Source: Sphingomonadaceae bacterium (GTDB taxonomy: Bacteria; Pseudomonadota; Alphaproteobacteria; Sphingomonadales; Sphingomonadaceae). From it: a DNA stretch of 8,931 nucleotides. The position numbers were made by a program, and so were the translations under genes. The DNA is taken from NCBI GenBank assembly GCA_019239785.1, contig JAFAZM010000289.1:1-8931 (forward strand), given 5' to 3'. Of this stretch, positions 6,001 through 8,931 are shown one piece after another (position 1 is the stretch's first letter; every line of letters starts with the position of its first letter). The notes under the pieces were generated by a model. The model was not told the origin of the DNA, did not search any database, and saw only the letters and a list, made by a program, of their open reading frames with translations.

Positions 6001-7946
6001 GCGGCGGCGTCTTCTTCAAGGCGCCGGCCGATATCAGGCCGACCGACGTCGGCGGCGCGATCCGTTACTGGATCCGCGCCCGGCTTGTCGGTGGGGATTA
6101 TGGCGAGGCCAAGGTCATGGTCACGTCGGTACCGGGGCCGAACCAAACCACCGAGCAGGTCGCGACGCGCGACGTGAGCACGGTGCGCGCGCCCTACGTC
6201 ACCGGTCTGAAGCTCGGCTATTGCGCGCTGAATCCGGTGCGGCCGGAGATCGTGCTGACCGAGGATAGCCTCGGCAGCGTCGACCGGACCAGCGCCAACG
6301 AGGCGGGGCTCGCCTACGCGGTCTTCACCCCGGTCGCCGAGCTGATGAACCCGGTGAGCGCCGCCGAAGCCAGTGCGGAGGCGGCCGCAATCAGCGACAG
6401 CTGCGAGGATCCCTGCCCGCCGCCGCCCTCGGCACCGCCTTCGCCCTGCGATGCGCCGGGCGCCTATGAAAGCTGCGACAGCCCCTGCCTGCCGCCGCCC
6501 GGCTACCGGCCGCCATCGGCCGCGGCGGCGGGGACGGTCCGCGGGCTGATGCTCGGCTTCTCCAGGCCCGTCGCCGGCAACAACGTCTCGCTCTATGTCG
6601 ATGCCGATCCGGCCGGGCCGCCGGCCGAGCTGATCGCCGAATTGCTGCAGGGCGGCCGCTTCGTCCCGGCGAGCGTGGTCGGCGACACCAGCTACGGTCT
6701 CACCGAGGCGGGCATCCTCACTTTGGCGCTGCCGTCGCCGCCCGATCTCAGCGAGCTGTTCGGGATCGGCGCGCACTGGCTGCGGCTGCGGCCGAAGGGC
6801 GACGGCTCGACCTGGTCGCCGCGGCTGCGCGGCCTCCATCTCAACGCCGTCCGTGCCAGCTCGACCGAGACCAGGGAGAAGGAGCAGCTCGGCCAGTCGA
6901 TCGGCATCGCCGACCAGGTCTTCCACCTGACGGAGCCGCCGGTCGCGCCGGGCAGCCTCGAGCTGCGCGTGCGCGAATTGCTCGCCGACGAGGAGAAGGC
7001 GGATCCCGATGTCGACGTCGCCAGCTATGCCGAAGGGCCGGCCGGCGACTGGGTGCTGTGGCGGGAAACCGGGGATCTGATCGACACGGGCGCGCCGGCC
7101 CGGGTCTTCGTCCTCGATCCGCAATCGGGCGAAATCCGCTTCGGCAACGGCGCGACCGGTCTGATCCCGCCGCTCGGCGCCGAGATCATGGCGGTCCGCT
7201 ACGGTCATGTCACCGGCGCCAAGGCCAACGGAGTCTCCGCCGGCAAGATTTTGCAGACGCTCTCGCCGCTCGCCGGGGTCGAAAAGGTGATCGCGCTCGA
7301 CGATGCCGCCGGCGGGAGCGATGCCGAGGCGCTGGAGCGCGCCCGCGGCCGCGCCGCCGCCAAGGTCCGCCACGGCGGCCGCATCCTCAGCCGCGCCGAC
7401 CTCGAAGATTATGCCCCGACCGTGTCGCCGGGCATCGCCCAGGTCCGTGCCGAGAAGAAGAATGGCGGCACGCGGCTGGTCGTGGTGATGGCGGGGCCGG
7501 AGGCGCGCCCGACGCCGGCCGAGCTCAGGGCCTATGGCGACGCGATCCGCGCGGTCTCCGGCTATGGCCTGAAGCGGCCGGGCGGGCTGAACGTCGTCGC
7601 GCCGCGGCTCCTGCCGCTCGCGATCACTTTGGTGCTGCAGCCCGCCAGCCCCGACCTGTTCGCCGAGGCGGCCGAACAGGCCAAGGCGGCGCTCGCCGCC
7701 TTGTTCGATCCCGCGACCGGCAATCACGACGGCAAGGGCTGGCCGCTGGGGCGGCTGCCCGACGACCAGGACATCGCCGCGGCCCTGACCCCGATCGCGG
7801 CACTGGCCCTGCCCGAGCGCGTGACCCTGGAGCGTGCCGACAAGGAGCTCGCCGCAGAGCGCGCCTTGCCGGCAGCCATTCCTTCCGACGTGCTGGTCCG
7901 GCTCGACCGAATCGCCTTCGTACGGGCGCAGGAGGCGGCGGCATGA
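2997..7946 (+). CDS. Giant baseplate-J-like wedge protein with a ~550-residue insertion (Afp11/Afp12-type)
   Basis: This 1649-residue protein is predicted to be a main wedge subunit linking hub, sheath start and fibres. The start is ATG in an ATGA overlap, with AGGAAGG 9 bases upstream. Residues 1-90 are helical (R-I-G-E-E-V-T-R-R-L). A small beta insert spans about 166-231 (G-A-T-K-L-Q-L, V-T-I-Q-P). Family landmarks follow: W-H-A-F-Y-L-G-H (245-252), then H-P-F-G-R-E-P-R-L-F-D-S-F-Y-I-G (385-400) and F-S-K-A-G-A (405-410). These are interrupted by about residues 419-970, which look like beta-propeller repeats. The family pattern resumes at W-E-Y-W-N-G (976-981), then Y-W-I-R-A-R-L and G-D-Y-G. 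A Cys/Pro-rich linker occupies 1136-1168. A second beta domain ends near residue 1290. P-G-S-L-E-L and G-E-I-R-F-G-N-G (1378-1385) lead into the baseplate J domain, and G-W-P-L-G-R lies near the C terminus. The size is well above what I expect for this family because of the insertion. Whether it corresponds to gp6 or gp7 is unclear. Confidence 0.88.
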   Translation: MKSAPKLDGRRLRELDAELRRRATAVLSGDGSSPPLGPVTGAILAVAARIGEEVTRRLDQAPAKQSDNFYNAAGIGRDPARPAALPVAFALAEGAKAVTSAPGRTQLMADADGPVIFETETRIDLVPGTIAALRGFDADADSISIPSASVVPAALPPVPPIKRRLRSGAAAGATKLQLDPAAGLQPGALLQLGAGAAARQYLATEVEGDLVTIQPGLEAALAENDPAIEVDDYRPFEAVTRNHQWHAFYLGHSKLLDVPSAVTINVTGAALPAAAEWSWWGQLGDDDPPAWHRLVPNQDAALSFAKPAGKPAKKKIGTQESLWLRARLPGRSAASATAQDVRIAIGGRLCSAARDAICSDLIGELNTGFEAFANTTPVVTNSPFHPFGREPRLFDSFYIGSDEAFSKAGADVSLCFGFGGPDFGPLAAVADARGQQVFALGAGNMLYRADFRSDPPVLLSVPQPPGMAGAEPPQTPSLAAWSIGDKVWLAVGGRGSVRVAEMVFDDKLYAGSVKWVQLPLDARHRGLEVDRVAFSGTKQPLLFAKAGTALLRWDDLGGNKDPKLLGETCDDLLPIQGEKGALLSIEQGGRGKRVKRAGEDDFGRYAKVTGLPGAPRTAWLRSTSEWLYVAGYVDGAKGTAIKLVRIEPDGATKSFEVADFRARLPLLFEDSQPTNPYALPTLIAADTQPTRFIAKTDMTYAAVPERESIGTSARRDRSFLVGAGRTIVQRSDSGLLYRAVEGSGTTIYKVTFTPLVDVRGRPGGVLYATLGDKPPVGGGFTLDDSQSGWRTLRALPSQQGEASGSTALLYVEAQPRRGDAVWEKDAVQLYEDYWRNPSTPATIEGSAIDVMAYRDGGSSPTGIWRLTRNKTGAWTRPANFPGGVVSYVLLSALPTTAPVSQALTTIVPEADRAAFERLRSSFNPDVAPTVLRYDGERAYLVPRHDLLVEDKMPLSVAPQPWLLLGPGATANPTLSWEYWNGESWWALANRDLRDDTANFQKSGGVFFKAPADIRPTDVGGAIRYWIRARLVGGDYGEAKVMVTSVPGPNQTTEQVATRDVSTVRAPYVTGLKLGYCALNPVRPEIVLTEDSLGSVDRTSANEAGLAYAVFTPVAELMNPVSAAEASAEAAAISDSCEDPCPPPPSAPPSPCDAPGAYESCDSPCLPPPGYRPPSAAAAGTVRGLMLGFSRPVAGNNVSLYVDADPAGPPAELIAELLQGGRFVPASVVGDTSYGLTEAGILTLALPSPPDLSELFGIGAHWLRLRPKGDGSTWSPRLRGLHLNAVRASSTETREKEQLGQSIGIADQVFHLTEPPVAPGSLELRVRELLADEEKADPDVDVASYAEGPAGDWVLWRETGDLIDTGAPARVFVLDPQSGEIRFGNGATGLIPPLGAEIMAVRYGHVTGAKANGVSAGKILQTLSPLAGVEKVIALDDAAGGSDAEALERARGRAAAKVRHGGRILSRADLEDYAPTVSPGIAQVRAEKKNGGTRLVVVMAGPEARPTPAELRAYGDAIRAVSGYGLKRPGGLNVVAPRLLPLAITLVLQPASPDLFAEAAEQAKAALAALFDPATGNHDGKGWPLGRLPDDQDIAAALTPIAALALPERVTLERADKELAAERALPAAIPSDVLVRLDRIAFVRAQEAAA
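4251..5906 (+). other. Insertion domain inside the giant baseplate protein (beta-propeller-like)
   Basis: These bases encode about residues 419-970, between the F-S-K-A-G-A and W-E-Y-W-N-G landmarks that I expect to lie much closer together. Hydrophobic beta strands followed by glycine turns recur: V-F-A-L-G-A-G (near 438), V-W-L-A-V-G-G (near 488), L-L-F-A-K-A-G (near 543), A-L-L-S-I-E (near 582), W-L-Y-V-A-G (near 626) and S-F-L-V-G-A-G (near 719). The first five are about 40-55 residues apart, the size of a propeller blade. The pattern is suggestive only, and the domain boundaries are approximate. Its later part uses some codons that are rare in the window: two adjacent AGA at 5442-5447, ATA at 5538 and GTA at 5544. 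Confidence 0.55.
6399..6500 (+). repeat. Imperfect 30-base repeat encoding a Cys-Pro motif
   Basis: Bases 6399-6428 and 6471-6500 agree at 25 of 30 positions by eye and are 72 bases apart, so in frame. Both encode S-C-[E/D]-[D/S]-P-C-[P/L]-P-P-P. With the lone cysteine between them, the segment holds Cys 1136, 1140, 1151, 1160 and 1164, separated by proline runs, in the linker between two beta domains of the giant baseplate protein. Confidence 0.8.
7930..7935 (+). promoter_or_regulatory. Ribosome binding site for the second baseplate-J-like gene
   Basis: AGGAGG lies in the last codons of the giant baseplate gene, 7 bases before the ATG at 7943. It supports that start and the ATGA-type coupling of the two wedge genes. 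Confidence 0.7.
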
Positions 7947-8931
7947 TCCCGCTTTCCGCCCCGCTCGACGACATCGACTTCGATGCGCTCGTCGAGATCG
8001 GCCGCTCGATCCTGCCCTCGCTGGCGCCGGAATGGACCGACTATAATGAGAGCGACCCGGGAATCACCCTGCTCGAATTGCTCGCCTGGATCGCCGACAC
8101 CCAGATCTATTCGATCGCCCGCGACCGGACAGACGAGCGCTCGGCGATGGCCAGCCTGCTCGGCATCGCCAATGAGGGCGCGCGGCCGGCGGAGGGCGCG
8201 CTGCTGCCGCGCGACAGGATCGGCGTGCACAAGGAGGTCAGGGCGGGCACCAGACTGACTCCGGCCGGCGCCTGCGCGCCGCGGCTGGAGGTCGCTGCCG
8301 ACACGCCGCTCTGGCCGGTCGAGGTTTCGTCGGTCGTGGTCGAGACCGCCGACGGCGCGGTTGATCATACAACAGCCAACGCCCGGCCCCGCGCGCCCTA
8401 CGCGCCGTTCGGCGATCCGCCCTCGCGCGACGCGGCGCTGCGCGTCGGCCTGGCCGGCGTGCTCGACGCGGGGTCGGTCAGCATCTCGCTCGGCTTCGAG
8501 ATCGATGACGATGCGCAGGCGGGCGCCGACCAGCTCGGCGGGGTCAGGATCAGCCAGCGCGCGCCGGACGGCGGCGAATCGCCGGTCGCGGTCCGGCTCG
8601 ACACGACCGGCGGCCTGCGCCGCAGCGGCGTCATGATCCTCGGCCTGAACGCGGCGCCCGGCGCCGCCGAGCAGGTGCTGCTGTTCCGCGCCGCCGGGGA
8701 CGCCCTGGTGCCGCAGCTCCGGCGCATCGCCACCAACGCCTTGCCGGTGCTGCAGCGCGCCTCGTTCGTGCTGCCCCCCTTTCTCGGCACCGGCCGCCCG
8801 GGCCAGACGCTCGCCATCGCGCCGCTCAGCCTGTTCGAATCCGACGAATCCGCCGAAGGGCGGGTCTGGCGGCTGGCGCAGGGCGAGCGCGGCCTGATGA
8901 TCGACGTGCAGGTCCAGGACGGCACGCGGGC
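7943..8931 (+). CDS. Second baseplate-J-like wedge assembly protein, 3' end missing
   Basis: The frame is open from the ATG at 7943 to the right edge, giving 329 complete codons and no stop, so the gene continues outside the window. The N terminus has the hallmark of the putative baseplate assembly protein family: an acidic lead (L-D-D-I-D-F-D), then P-E-W-T-D-Y-N-E-S-D-P-G-I at residues 29-41, then L-L-E-L-L-A-W-I-A-D (43-52) and an amphipathic helix ending L-L-G-I. I then expect a beta-rich region; visible pieces include V-R-A-G-T-R-L-T-P, and towards the edge F-V-L-P-P-F and F-E-S-D-E-S. The baseplate J domain itself would be downstream and is not visible. The start overlaps the previous stop as ATGA. 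Together with the 1649-residue protein it forms the pair of large wedge genes (Afp11 and Afp12 in the antifeeding prophage); which is which I cannot settle. The family call is firm for the N terminus. Confidence 0.85.
   Translation, partial: MIPLSAPLDDIDFDALVEIGRSILPSLAPEWTDYNESDPGITLLELLAWIADTQIYSIARDRTDERSAMASLLGIANEGARPAEGALLPRDRIGVHKEVRAGTRLTPAGACAPRLEVAADTPLWPVEVSSVVVETADGAVDHTTANARPRAPYAPFGDPPSRDAALRVGLAGVLDAGSVSISLGFEIDDDAQAGADQLGGVRISQRAPDGGESPVAVRLDTTGGLRRSGVMILGLNAAPGAAEQVLLFRAAGDALVPQLRRIATNALPVLQRASFVLPPFLGTGRPGQTLAIAPLSLFESDESAEGRVWRLAQGERGLMIDVQVQDGTR

Noticed and set aside
4530..7727. A 1065-codon open frame on the minus strand
   Set aside because: It lies wholly opposite the giant baseplate gene. 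Its translation is Arg/Ala/Gly-rich with no recognisable domain, as expected for the antisense frame of GC-rich coding DNA, and the + strand frame has clear family motifs.

Overview
The window is a stretch of very GC-rich bacterial DNA in which every gene lies on the + strand and is packed end to end, with overlaps or gaps of at most 2 bases. It encodes the spike and baseplate part of a contractile injection system. The gene content fits an extracellular, phage-tail-like system of the Afp/PVC (antifeeding prophage / Photorhabdus virulence cassette) type better than a complete phage or a type VI secretion system. No capsid, terminase, lysis, integrase, IS, tRNA or CRISPR sequence is visible. 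GC-ending codons dominate, with frequent TAT, AAT and GAA, which suggests an alphaproteobacterium, possibly a sphingomonad. That is an impression from codon style, not proof.

Layout, left to right: (1) the 3' part of a LysM-containing tube/spike adaptor (1-542, open on the left); (2) a gp27/phage-late-control-D-like spike hub (520-1644); (3) a gp5/gpV-like spike with an OB fold and a beta-stalk, starting at GTG (1641-2282); (4) a PAAR spike tip (2282-2581); (5) a gp25-like baseplate wedge protein (2584-3000); (6) a giant 1649-residue baseplate-J-like wedge protein (2997-7946); (7) the 5' part of a second baseplate-J-like protein (7943-8931, open on the right). The junctions are a 23-base overlap, GTGA, TGATG, a 2-base gap, ATGA and ATGA, which points to one translationally coupled operon. 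No internal promoter or terminator is visible.

How the parts work together, from knowledge of the families: the LysM protein connects the inner tube to the hub; a hub trimer carries the gp5-like needle; the PAAR cone caps the needle; gp25 and the two J-type proteins form the wedges that surround the hub and start sheath contraction. The tube, sheath and small cap genes would be expected to the left. Fibre, tape-measure, AAA+ ATPase, terminator and cargo genes would be expected to the right or elsewhere. None of those is in the window.

The most unusual object is gene 6. Its recognisable baseplate domains are interrupted by about 550 residues (roughly 419-970, bases 4251-5906) with a beta-propeller-like pattern. 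It also carries a repeated Cys-Pro motif (residues 1136-1168). The hub and spike being separate genes, and PAAR preceding gp25, differ from the Afp/PVC arrangement.
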